From DASYRM01 sp036004405 (GTDB lineage Bacteria > Acidobacteriota > Vicinamibacteria > Vicinamibacterales > UBA2999): a stretch of DNA of 52,824 bases. Shown piece by piece: positions 15,141-22,389 of this stretch. The DNA lies in assembly GCA_036004405.1 (NCBI GenBank), contig DASYRM010000008.1:1-52824 (forward strand), read 5' to 3'. A model generated the notes under the pieces. It had not been told where the DNA came from, searched no databases, and saw only the letters and a program-made list of their open reading frames with translations. The first letter of the stretch is position 1; every line of letters starts with the position of its first letter. Made by a program: the position numbers and the translations under genes.

Positions 15141-16715
15141 ATGGCCGCGTCCACAATCGCCTTGAAGCCGCCAGACGAGGGGACTACGCTGCGATCCATG
15201 GCCGGCGCCGTCATCTACATCCGTGTCAGCACGAAGGAGCAGACGGAGAACCTGAGCCTCCCAACGCAGCTCCGAGCCTGCGAGGACTTCTGCCGGCGCG
15301 AAGGACTCGGCGTGCTCGCGCGGTTCAAGGAGGAAGGCGAGAGCGCGAAGACGGCGGATCGTACCGAGTTGCAGAAGCTCCTGACGTTCTGCCGCACGAA
15401 CAAGGGCCGCGTCCACTTCGTCGTCGTGTTCAACCTGACGCGCTTCGCACGCGACAAGTACGATCACTTCGCGCTCCGCTCACTCCTGCAGTCCCTGGGC
15501 ATCTCGCTGCGCTCCGCGACCGAGCCGATCGACGACACATCGACCGGCAAGCTGATGGAGGGCGTGCTGGCCGCATTCGCGCAGTTCGACAACGACGTGC
15601 GCTCGGACCGCACGCGTGCCGGCATGAAGGCCGCGCTGGAGATCGGTCGCTGGGTATTTCTGGCGCCGATCGGCTACATCAACGCGCCGCGATCAATGGG
15701 CACGAGCCTGCTGCAGGATCCGGTGCGGGCGCCGATCATCCGCAAGGCGTTCGAGGACTACGCGACCGGCCGCTTCTCGAAGCAGCAGGTCCTCGAGCGC
15801 GTGAACGCCGCAGGGCTGCAGAATCGCCGGAATCAGCCGCTCAGCTCACAGGCCATCGGGATGCTGCTGCGCAATCAGCTATACGCGGGCATCATCGACG
15901 TTTTCGAGTACGGGGTGCGCGACAAGCGCGGCGACTTCGAGCCGCTGATCTCCGAGGACCTCTTCCAGCGCGCCCAGGCCGTGCTGTCAGGCCGCATTCC
16001 GACCACGGCGCCGCGCCTGGAGGCGCATCCGGACTTCCCGCTCCGCAACTTCGTCCGCTGCGCCACGTGCAACCGCGGGCTCACAGGAAGCTGGTCGAAG
16101 GGACGGAGTGATTACTACGCCTACTACCACTGCCGGCCAGGCTGCCGCGGGGTGAACGTGGCGAAGGCCAAGCTCGAATCGCTGTTCACCGACGAACTGG
16201 CGCGGCTCCAGCCGAGCCCCGGCTACATGCGCGTGCTGAAGGAAGAAGTGCTGCAGATCTGGAAGGCACGCAAGGCATCCATCGCGACCGACCTCGCGGA
16301 CGCCGAGCGCCGGGCGAAAGCGATCCAGGCCAAACTCGACCGACTGGACGAGGCGTTCCTCTTCGAGCGGTCGATCGACATCGACGTGTACGACCGTCAC
16401 GCCGAAAAGCTGCGCCAGGAGCTCACGCTGCTGCGGATGGACCGCCACGCCTCCGAGATCGACGAGCTCGATGTCGAAGGCATCCTGGCGTTCGCCGAGC
16501 GCATCCTGCCGCGCGCGGCCGACCTCTGGGTGCAGTCGTCACTCGACCAGCGCCAGCGGTTCCAACAGCTGTTCTTCCCTGAAGGAATCGCGTTCGACGG
16601 CCACGATTTTGTTCGAACCGCCGCAACCGCGCCGGCTTTCAGCTACTTGCAGCCGGTCGCGGAAGGAAATGAAGAAGTGGTGGACCAGACCGGGATCGAA
16701 CCGGTGACCTCATGA
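15141..16715 (+). CDS. Large serine recombinase (integrase of the element)
   Basis: A 524-residue large serine recombinase. The resolvase catalytic domain comes first (VIYIRVSTKEQ, nucleophile Ser about 30; NLTRFARDKYD; EGVLAAFAQFD), then the recombinase DNA-binding domain (GYIN..., AFEDYATGRFS, NQLYAGI), a zinc-ribbon region (RCATCNRGL ... YHCRPGC, about 305-340) and a coiled coil (about 370-435). It would integrate and excise the element at the tRNA-Ala 3' end. ATG 15141 has GAGG 8 nt upstream and follows the small ORF; ATG 15198 is the alternative and gives a start typical of the family. The last codons, from 16680, lie in the tRNA gene and give VDQTGIEPVTS: an end acquired by integration. 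Confidence 0.9.
   Translation: MAASTIALKPPDEGTTLRSMAGAVIYIRVSTKEQTENLSLPTQLRACEDFCRREGLGVLARFKEEGESAKTADRTELQKLLTFCRTNKGRVHFVVVFNLTRFARDKYDHFALRSLLQSLGISLRSATEPIDDTSTGKLMEGVLAAFAQFDNDVRSDRTRAGMKAALEIGRWVFLAPIGYINAPRSMGTSLLQDPVRAPIIRKAFEDYATGRFSKQQVLERVNAAGLQNRRNQPLSSQAIGMLLRNQLYAGIIDVFEYGVRDKRGDFEPLISEDLFQRAQAVLSGRIPTTAPRLEAHPDFPLRNFVRCATCNRGLTGSWSKGRSDYYAYYHCRPGCRGVNVAKAKLESLFTDELARLQPSPGYMRVLKEEVLQIWKARKASIATDLADAERRAKAIQAKLDRLDEAFLFERSIDIDVYDRHAEKLRQELTLLRMDRHASEIDELDVEGILAFAERILPRAADLWVQSSLDQRQRFQQLFFPEGIAFDGHDFVRTAATAPAFSYLQPVAEGNEEVVDQTGIEPVTS
16678..16689. repeat. Right attachment-site core within tRNA-Ala
   Basis: The copy of tggtggaccaga that forms the tRNA 3' end (CCA terminus, discriminator base and acceptor stem). 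The recombinase frame crosses it. Confidence 0.85.
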
Positions 16716-16753
16716 ATGCCATTCATGCGCGCTCCCAGCTGCGCCACTGGCCC
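16678..16753 (-). tRNA. tRNA-Ala (anticodon GGC)
   Basis: 76 nt on the minus strand. A 7-bp acceptor stem (GGGCCAG with CTGGTCC, one G-U), D stem GCGC/GCGC, anticodon stem CATGA/TCATG with a 7-nt loop carrying GGC, T stem ACCGG/CCGGT with loop TTCGATC, and an encoded CCA. It serves as integration site: its 3' end is the right att core, and integration has kept the gene intact. Confidence 0.95.
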
Positions 16754-16818
16754 ACTCGGTGAATCGATCCATGGTAGCCCCCCGGCCCGACCGGTGCAAC
16801 TTCGGACCTTTCCTGGGC

Positions 16819-16840
16819 GGGCAGGTCCAAAGACCTGCCC
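16819..16840. terminator. Palindrome after the nucleotidyltransferase gene
   Basis: Perfect 9-bp stem (gggcaggtc / gacctgccc) with a 4-nt loop, touching the stop codon of the minus-strand gene. It resembles the palindromes at 2943 and 3671 and is probably a unit of the same dispersed family acting as a terminator. Confidence 0.6.
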
Positions 16841-17436
16841 TACGAAAGCTTTCGATAGTCCTCGGGGGTGTCGACGTCGCGGAGGCAGCCCGGGTCGGTC
16901 ACGGGCACGTTGAGGATGTCGGCCTCGCGGGCGCGGACCACCGCTTTGGCGCCCTGTTCGAGCGGGGCGGCACGGAGTGCGGCAAAGAGCGCGCGGTCGT
17001 AGAGCACTGGATGCCCGTGCGCGGCGCCGATGGCCGGACGGACGATGGGGGCGCCGCTCGCCCGCCAGGCGTCGATCACCTGCCGCACCACCTCGACCGT
17101 GATCATGGGAACGTCGGCCAGGGTCACGAGCAGGGCATCGACGTCCGGAGTGATGGCGTGGTCCATTCCCACCCAGAGCGACGACAGCTGCCCCCGGGCC
17201 GGGTTGGGGTTGCGGACGAAAGCGGGGAGACGGCTGGGGGCGTCCGCGGTCACGGCGGCAACGATGGCATCGTGGTGAGTGCCGGTGACCACGAATAGGT
17301 TATCTACCCCTGATTCCGCCAGCACATCAATTATCCTGGCGGCGAAGCTGCGGCCGCACGGCGCCTTGAGCGTCGCTTTGGGGGACCCGCCCATACGGCT
17401 GGATTCCCCAGCCGCCAGAACCAGGGCCGCGAGCAC
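16840..17436 (-). CDS. MobA-like nucleotidyltransferase
   Basis: A 198-residue protein of the NTP-transferase fold: VLAAGESSRMGGSPKATL is the signature nucleotide-binding loop with the catalytic Lys, and LVTLADVPMIT carries the metal-binding Asp. Closest in layout to MobA/MocA enzymes that attach CMP or GMP to the molybdenum cofactor; the window also holds moaE and moaD far away at 33 kb. A different sugar- or cofactor-nucleotide substrate is possible. The start is GTG 17436; TAGGAT (17447-17442) lies 5 nt upstream, suggesting a leaderless message. Monocistronic. Confidence 0.8.
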   Translation of the reverse strand: MLAALVLAAGESSRMGGSPKATLKAPCGRSFAARIIDVLAESGVDNLFVVTGTHHDAIVAAVTADAPSRLPAFVRNPNPARGQLSSLWVGMDHAITPDVDALLVTLADVPMITVEVVRQVIDAWRASGAPIVRPAIGAAHGHPVLYDRALFAALRAAPLEQGAKAVVRAREADILNVPVTDPGCLRDVDTPEDYRKLS

Positions 17437-17688
17437 GAGGAATCCTAACCCGGCAATTGAGCCGCTAACACGCGAAATTCAGTGTGCAGGCCGTGATTTC
17501 GGTCCCTTGACTTGGACCTAGGGGAATTCCTACACTGCAGCCAACTTTCGGCCGACACGCGGCGTTCGCGGTTTTTTTTTCGTGGTCCTGCGCGTCCGGT
17601 GAAGTGGTCTGGACGCGGCTGGGAGCCTCTCAGCTTATGCGCCCCAGGCATCACGTCGGGTGAAGAGGGCATCGGAGGGGGCAGGGCT

Positions 17689-17895
17689 ATGGCGACCGGC
17701 ACAATCGCACGTCTTCTGATCGACAAGGGCTTCGGCTTCATTCGCGACGAAGGTGGAACGGAGCACTTCTTCCACCGCAGCGCCGTCCGCGACACCGTGT
17801 TCGAGCTGCTTCGCGAGGGTCAGCGGGTGGACTTTCAACCGGAAGAATCAACGAAGGGCCCGCGCGCGGGCAACGTTCGTCTGATCGAAAGCTGA
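17689..17895 (+). CDS. Cold-shock-domain protein
   Basis: A 68-residue single OB-fold cold-shock protein with RNP1 (GFGFIRD) and RNP2 (EHFFHRSAV) RNA-binding motifs. It binds single-stranded RNA/DNA and melts RNA structure. ATG 17689 is chosen because the domain starts there and GGAGGGG lies 8 nt upstream; the frame is open a further 59 codons but unlike protein. The preceding 252 bp (17437-17688) hold no gene and include a run of eight T at 17573-17580; a long structured leader, as in other cold-shock genes, would fit there. The gene is convergent with the ABC ATPase gene, 9 bp away. Confidence 0.9.
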   Translation: MATGTIARLLIDKGFGFIRDEGGTEHFFHRSAVRDTVFELLREGQRVDFQPEESTKGPRAGNVRLIES

Positions 17896-17904
17896 TCTCC
17901 CCCC

Positions 17905-18618
17905 TTACCCAAACCACCGACGCCAGCCGACCGCCGAGACCAGGTCTCCGGTCGCTGGCTTCAGCATCACAATTTCGTCAGCGGCCTGTTGCGCAAACGC
18001 GCGATCGGCGGTGATGTACACCGCGGCCATTGCACGCGACGAAACAATGCGCGACATATCACGCGCGAGCTGGTCGGCGTCGGCGCGGTCGAGAGGCGCG
18101 GTGGGGTGTTCGGCGAGGAGCACACGAGGGCCAAGCGCGAGCGCACGTCCAAAGCGCACGCGCTGCAGGTCGAGCGGCCCGAGCTCCGCTGGCCGGCGCT
18201 CCAACGCGTGCGCCAGGCCAACCTCGGTGCCAAGGGCGCGCACCTGCGCCCGGAGCGCATCCGGCAGCGGATCCACGTCGAGCGTCAGCGGAATCGCCAG
18301 GTTCTGCTCTACCGTGAGCTGCTCGATGAGCACCGTCCGGACGCCCAGCAGTCCGTACTGCCGCAGAGCCGCCAGCCACGCGTCGCTGTCGGGAATGTCG
18401 GTCGTGACACGGCCAAACGCCCGCACCTCGCCGCTGCGCGGCGCGGTGGAACCGGTCATCAGGTTCACCAGCACTTCGCCGGCGCCTTGATCGAGACCGA
18501 GAATCGCGAGCCGCTGCCCGGCGCGCACGTCGAGCGCCTTGATGCGCAGCGGGCGCAGGCCGCCGTAGTCCTGCCTCACGTCGCGGAGCTGAAGGAGCAC
18601 GTCGCCGGCGTCGGCCAT
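17905..18618 (-). CDS. ABC-type ATPase-fold protein with degenerate catalytic motifs
   Basis: A 237-residue protein that follows the ABC ATPase layout throughout, but with nearly all catalytic motifs altered. The Walker A region reads LGLDQGAGEVL (no Lys-Ser/Thr), the signature reads LGPLDLQR instead of LSGGQ, Walker B reads VLLAEHP (first Asp lost, Glu kept), and the H-loop has Asp in place of His (TADRAF). It is unlikely to hydrolyse ATP in the usual way and may be a non-catalytic partner or sensor. Last gene of the fumarase-ErpA-Fur-PHP run, 17 bp after the PHP gene. No transporter membrane protein lies nearby. Confidence 0.72.
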   Translation of the reverse strand: MADAGDVLLQLRDVRQDYGGLRPLRIKALDVRAGQRLAILGLDQGAGEVLVNLMTGSTAPRSGEVRAFGRVTTDIPDSDAWLAALRQYGLLGVRTVLIEQLTVEQNLAIPLTLDVDPLPDALRAQVRALGTEVGLAHALERRPAELGPLDLQRVRFGRALALGPRVLLAEHPTAPLDRADADQLARDMSRIVSSRAMAAVYITADRAFAQQAADEIVMLKPATGDLVSAVGWRRWFG

Positions 18619-18635
18619 GTGGGTCCCGCTTGGCG

Positions 18636-19454
18636 CTACGTCGCCCGCCGCGCCACCAGCCGATCCCAGTGCGGCCACGGCAGGGTGACGGAGCCCGGAC
18701 GCAGTGAGGAGCCGGGATCGTGGAAATCGGATCCGCCCGTCACCAGCAGCCCCAGCTCGGCGGCCAGGGCGACGTAGCGGGCCGTCGTCGCCTCGTCGTG
18801 ATCCGAGTGATACACCTCGATCGCGTCGAGTCCGGCGTCGCGCAGGCCCGAAAGGTGCTCGTCGATCTGCGTGCGCCCGGGATGCGCGATCGAGATGAGC
18901 CCGCCGGCGGCGTGCACGAGCGGAATGACGTCCACCGGCGGCGGACCCACGCGCGGCACGAACCCCGGGCGGCCGTTGCCCAGCCAGCGATCGAACGCCT
19001 GGTGCATGTCCTTGACGTGCCCGGCGGCCACCAGCGCGCGCGCGGCCTGCGGCCGTCCCACCGAGACGCTGGACTGCATGCGCGCCAAGGCCAGCGACGC
19101 GTCGAGGCGCACCGGCACGCCCAGCTCCGCGAGACGGGCGCCGATGGCTTCGAGCCGCGCGACGCGCGACGCGCGTTGCGACACCAGAAACCGCTGAAAC
19201 GCGGCGTCGGCGATGTCCACGAAATACGCGAGCATGTGGACGTCCCGGCCATCGAGCACCGCGGTGATCTCGATGCCGGCCACCGCTTCCAGCCCTTTGG
19301 CGCGCGCGCACGCCTGCACGTCGGCGACTGCACCGGTGGTGTCGTGATCGGTCACCGCCATCACGCGCAGCCCAGACGCGGCGGCGAGATCGACCAGTTC
19401 AACCGGCGTGAGACGGCCGTCGGATGCGGTGGTGTGAAGGTGGAGATCGATCAC
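18636..19454 (-). CDS. PHP-domain metal-dependent phosphoesterase
   Basis: A 272-residue protein of the PHP family, resembling the RNase AM/TrpH group (5'-3' exonuclease acting on 5'-phosphates; formerly YciV). Metal ligands are visible in order: DLHLHTTASDG, VTDHDTTG, AGIEITAV, ISIAHPGR, YHSDHDE and GGSDFHDP. The start is GTG 19454, overlapping the upstream stop as GTGA, and the first metal motif begins three residues later, so no other start fits. Exact substrate (RNA ends, 3',5'-nucleotide bisphosphate) cannot be decided from sequence alone. Confidence 0.87.
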   Translation of the reverse strand: MIDLHLHTTASDGRLTPVELVDLAAASGLRVMAVTDHDTTGAVADVQACARAKGLEAVAGIEITAVLDGRDVHMLAYFVDIADAAFQRFLVSQRASRVARLEAIGARLAELGVPVRLDASLALARMQSSVSVGRPQAARALVAAGHVKDMHQAFDRWLGNGRPGFVPRVGPPPVDVIPLVHAAGGLISIAHPGRTQIDEHLSGLRDAGLDAIEVYHSDHDEATTARYVALAAELGLLVTGGSDFHDPGSSLRPGSVTLPWPHWDRLVARRAT

Positions 19455-20431
19455 CGCGCGCCGGCGCGCGGAGACGGCGTGGTGACAGGACGCGGACGGC
19501 GCTGCCGGCCCTGGCGCTTCACGAGCGCGCGGTATTCGCGGATGAGCAGCTCGAGGTGGTCGCGCTCTTCGTCGGCGAACTCGAGGAAGATCGCCTTGCC
19601 TTCCGATTCCTCGAACTGCTCGCCGTATTTCTTGAAGAAGCGGTGAGAGCCGCGCTCGCACTTGATGCCGATGAGCAGCGCCTGCTGATCGTTGCCCGCC
19701 GACAGGCGCTCGGTGCCCTCGGCAAAGATGCCGTTGGCCGCGCCCTTGAAGAAGAGGAACGTGGGCCGGGCCTCGAGCTGCGGATCGCGCTGCAGCAGCT
19801 CGGCGTAGCGCGCCTCGAGCTTGCCGAGGTGCTCTTTCTCTTCCTCGGCGAGGTGCTGGAACACCTTGCGGCCGCGTGCGTCGCGGGTGATGCGGGCGGC
19901 GCGGGTGTAGAACTCCAGTCCGCTGCGCTCGGTGGCGATGGCGATGCGCAGCGCGTCGCGCGCGAACACGAGGTCGGTGTGACCTTCGCCACCGCTCGCC
20001 GTCCGGCCGGTCCGGCACTCCTCGCACGTGCCGTAGATCTGCACCACGCTCTGCGACGGCGTGAAGCCGCGCGCCGTGGCCACCTCTTCGACGAGCCCCT
20101 CGATGTCGGAGCTGAGGAACTCGAAAGAGCGGTGACAGCTCTTGCAGATCAGATGGAAGTGGCGCGGCTGTCGGTACGAGTGCTCGAAGCGGAAACGGCC
20201 TTCGCCGAAATCCACTTTGCGGGCGATGCCCGCGTCCACCATCCACTGCAGCGTACGGTAGACGGTGGCCCGGCTGATGCGGTGGTCGTCCTTGCGAATG
20301 AGGTCGAACAGATCGTCGGCGCTCAGGTGCCCTTCCTGGCGCAGGAACACGTTGACGATCTGCTCGCGCTTGCTCGAGCGCTTACCGCCTTCAGGCTTCA
20401 GCCTGCTCAGATCGGGAAGCGCTGGTGCCAC
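19451..20431 (-). CDS. Fur-family regulator fused to a ferritin-like (rubrerythrin) domain
   Basis: A 326-residue two-domain protein. Residues about 15-150 are a Fur/PerR repressor: winged helix with RISRATVYRTLQWM, a HFHLICKSC segment with the first CxxC, and GTCEEC as second CxxC, giving the structural zinc site. Residues about 155-305 are ferritin-like: ERSGLEFYTRAA, HLAEEEKEHL and FADEERDHLELL supply the ExxH pairs of a di-iron centre as in rubrerythrin. A single protein could thus sense peroxide or iron through its own di-iron site and regulate DNA. The start is GTG 20431 with GAGGA 5 nt upstream. It lies between erpA and the PHP gene, which overlaps its stop. Confidence 0.88.
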   Translation of the reverse strand: MAPALPDLSRLKPEGGKRSSKREQIVNVFLRQEGHLSADDLFDLIRKDDHRISRATVYRTLQWMVDAGIARKVDFGEGRFRFEHSYRQPRHFHLICKSCHRSFEFLSSDIEGLVEEVATARGFTPSQSVVQIYGTCEECRTGRTASGGEGHTDLVFARDALRIAIATERSGLEFYTRAARITRDARGRKVFQHLAEEEKEHLGKLEARYAELLQRDPQLEARPTFLFFKGAANGIFAEGTERLSAGNDQQALLIGIKCERGSHRFFKKYGEQFEESEGKAIFLEFADEERDHLELLIREYRALVKRQGRQRRPRPVTTPSPRAGAR

Positions 20432-20441
20432 ACTGATCCTC

Positions 20442-20459
20442 GGGCGTGTAGGGACGCCC
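20442..20459. repeat. Small palindrome between erpA and the Fur/rubrerythrin gene
   Basis: 6-bp stem gggcgt / acgccc with a 6-nt loop, in the 31-bp gap inside the operon. It could attenuate read-through or stabilise the upstream message. Confidence 0.4.
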
Positions 20460-20462
20460 CTC

Positions 20463-20813
20463 TTAATGGTGGTGACCGCCGGCCTCGCCGTCCACGCTGA
20501 ACGACGAACCGCAGCCGCACGTCGACGTGGCTTGGGGGTTGCGGATGGTGAAGCCGCCGCCGGTGACCGTGTCGACGAAGTCGACCTCGGCGCCCTTCAG
20601 GTAGCTCACGCTGACCGGGTCGACGAACAGCTTGACGCCGTTCGACTCGAACACCTGGTCGCCGACGCCGCCGCTCTCCTCGATCATCAGCCCGTACTGA
20701 AAACCCGAACAGCCGCCGCCCTGCACGAACACACGAAGACCGCTGCCGGCCTTGTTTTCCTCGGCGAGCAGCTCGTTGATTTTCTCGGCTGCCGTACTGG
20801 ACACGTTGATCAT
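20463..20813 (-). CDS. erpA: Iron-sulfur cluster insertion protein (HesB/IscA family)
   Basis: A 116-residue A-type carrier. The three conserved cysteines appear as GGGCSGFQYG and, near the C-terminus, TCGCGSSF. It accepts [2Fe-2S] or [4Fe-4S] clusters and passes them to target enzymes; a His-rich tail (GGHHH) is an extra that might bind metal. It lies 24 bp downstream of a [4Fe-4S] class I fumarase in the same orientation, a likely client. ErpA is preferred over IscA because no isc cluster surrounds it, but the family cannot be split with certainty by eye. Confidence 0.88.
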   Translation of the reverse strand: MINVSSTAAEKINELLAEENKAGSGLRVFVQGGGCSGFQYGLMIEESGGVGDQVFESNGVKLFVDPVSVSYLKGAEVDFVDTVTGGGFTIRNPQATSTCGCGSSFSVDGEAGGHHH

Positions 20814-20837
20814 TCCTGGCTCCTCTAGACCTCCTGA

Positions 20838-22358
20838 TTATACGCCGAGCCCGGCCAGCTCGGCCGCGGAGGCCTTTTCCACGTCGGTATGAAGGCTATT
20901 TCCGTGGGCATCCATCGTGACGATGGCCGGGAAGTCCTCAAACGTTAGATGCCACATCGCCTCCGGGGTACCGAACTCCAGCAAGGACACCCCGTCCACC
21001 GCGGTGATGCAGCGGGCATAGAACTGGGCCGCCCCGCCCACCGCATTCAAGTACACCGCCCCGCTCTCTTTGAGCCCGGCCAGCGTCTTGCCGGCCATCC
21101 CGCCCTTGCCGATCACGGCGCGCACGCCGTAGCGCTTGATGATGTCGGCCTGATACGGCTCCTCGCGGATGCTGGTGGTGGGGCCGGCGGCCGTCACTCT
21201 CCAGCCGTCCCCCTGCTTCGCGACGACGGGTCCGCAGTGATAGATGACGCCGCCGCGCAGGTCGACCGGCGGCTCGTGGCTCATGAGGTGGTGGTGCACG
21301 GCGTCGCGGCCGGTGTAGGCGCGCCCCGACAGCAGCACGATGTCGCCGACCTTGAGCGCGCGCACCTGCTCCTCGGTGAGCGGGGTACGCAGCGCGATCT
21401 CGCGCCCCGTGCGCACCACGCCGGCCTGATCCGCCATGGCGGCCACCGGTGTCGAGGGATCGCGATAGAGCCAGCGCTTGATGGCGCCGCTCGTCGCATC
21501 GAGCACCACGCCGAGGCGGCGGTAGGCCCAGCAGTCGTAGGCCACCGACACGAAGAAGCTGGCCGGCAGGCGGTTGAGCGCGCCCACCTTGCAGCCGATG
21601 AGCGAAACATTGCCGCCGAAGCCCATCGTGCCGATCCCGAGCTTGTTCACCTCGCCCATGATCGACGCCTCGAGCTGCGCCAGCCGCGGATCCGCGTTCA
21701 CGTCGTCGAGCGTGCGAAACAGCTGCTCTTTCGCGTGCACGTAGCCCGACGTGCGGTCGCCGCCGATGCAGACACCGATGGCGCCCGGCGCGCACCCCTT
21801 GCCCTGCGCGTGCCACACGGCGTGCAGGATGCACTTGCGCACGCCCTCGATCGAGCGGTCCGCGCGGCCGAGATGCGGCAGCTCCGCCGGCAGCGAGTAC
21901 TGGGAGTTCATGTTCTCGCAGCCGCCGCCCTTGAGCACGAGCTTCACTTCGATCTCGTCGTCGTGCTCCCACTGCTCGAAATGCATGATCGGCGTGCCCG
22001 GGCCGAGGTTGTTGCCCGAGTTCTCGCCCGTCAGCGAGTCCACCGAGTTGGGCCGCAGCTTGCCGCGCCTGGTGGCCTCGGCAATCGCCTCCCGGATCTG
22101 CTTCTTCATGACGATCTGGTTGGCGCCGACCGGCGTCTTGATCTCGAAGGTGGGCATGCCGGTGTCCTGGCAGATGGCGCCTTCGCCCTCGGCGGCCTGG
22201 TCGATGTTTTGCGCGATGATGGTCAACGCCTGAGCCGACTGGGTGCCGGCTTCTTCGCGCGACATCGCCACTTTCATCGCCGCGCGCACGTCCGGCGGCA
22301 GGTCCGTGGCCGTCTTGACGACGAGCTGCACCACGCTGTCGAGGAATCGAGGAAGCAT
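20838..22358 (-). CDS. Class I fumarate hydratase, [4Fe-4S]
   Basis: A 506-residue fused class I hydro-lyase holding both alpha (N-terminal) and beta (C-terminal) parts. Cluster cysteines are visible in ICQDTGMP, KGGGCENMNSQ and the GCKVGALNRLP region; the beta part has SGRAYTGRDAVHHHL, GPTTSIR and IGKGGMAGKT. It converts fumarate and L-malate in the citric acid cycle; tartrate dehydratase is a close alternative. The start ATG 22358 is chosen because a perfect TATAAT (22370-22365) ends 6 nt upstream, which suggests a leaderless message; the frame is open 15 codons further. It heads a run with erpA, fur/rubrerythrin, PHP and ABC ATPase genes and is divergent from the aspartase gene. Confidence 0.9.
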   Translation of the reverse strand: MLPRFLDSVVQLVVKTATDLPPDVRAAMKVAMSREEAGTQSAQALTIIAQNIDQAAEGEGAICQDTGMPTFEIKTPVGANQIVMKKQIREAIAEATRRGKLRPNSVDSLTGENSGNNLGPGTPIMHFEQWEHDDEIEVKLVLKGGGCENMNSQYSLPAELPHLGRADRSIEGVRKCILHAVWHAQGKGCAPGAIGVCIGGDRTSGYVHAKEQLFRTLDDVNADPRLAQLEASIMGEVNKLGIGTMGFGGNVSLIGCKVGALNRLPASFFVSVAYDCWAYRRLGVVLDATSGAIKRWLYRDPSTPVAAMADQAGVVRTGREIALRTPLTEEQVRALKVGDIVLLSGRAYTGRDAVHHHLMSHEPPVDLRGGVIYHCGPVVAKQGDGWRVTAAGPTTSIREEPYQADIIKRYGVRAVIGKGGMAGKTLAGLKESGAVYLNAVGGAAQFYARCITAVDGVSLLEFGTPEAMWHLTFEDFPAIVTMDAHGNSLHTDVEKASAAELAGLGV

Positions 22359-22364
22359 CAGGAC

Positions 22365-22370
22365 ATTATA
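22365..22370 (-). promoter_or_regulatory. -10 box of the fumarase operon
   Basis: TATAAT on the minus strand, 6 nt before the ATG. No good -35 hexamer at the usual distance. It falls in the 31-bp gap between two divergent genes. Confidence 0.55.
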
Positions 22371-22389
22371 GGATCGCGGTAGAGGCGCC

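Larger units (their letters stand above)
9235..16689. mobile_element. 7.4-kb integrative element in tRNA-Ala(GGC)
   Basis: The element is bounded by a 12-bp direct repeat, tggtggaccaga, at 9235-9246 and 16678-16689; the right copy is the 3' end of the tRNA gene. A serine recombinase lies at the right end reading into the tRNA, and seven cargo genes on the minus strand fill the left two thirds. Joining the repeats reconstitutes a recombinase C-terminus followed by a hairpin at 9315-9341, which supports these limits independently. One unit excluding the second repeat is 7443 bp. No conjugation or replication genes are present, so it is an integrative, non-self-transmissible element or a phage-satellite-like unit. 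Its base composition looks somewhat less GC-rich than its flanks. Confidence 0.87.

Noticed and set aside
16678..16715. TGIEPVTS as a functional part of the recombinase
   Set aside because: It is the translation of antisense tRNA sequence and is typical of integrases inserted at tRNA genes, not of the enzyme itself.
16678..16753. tRNA disrupted by the integration
   Set aside because: The cloverleaf and CCA end are complete, because the element's att core restores the 3' end.
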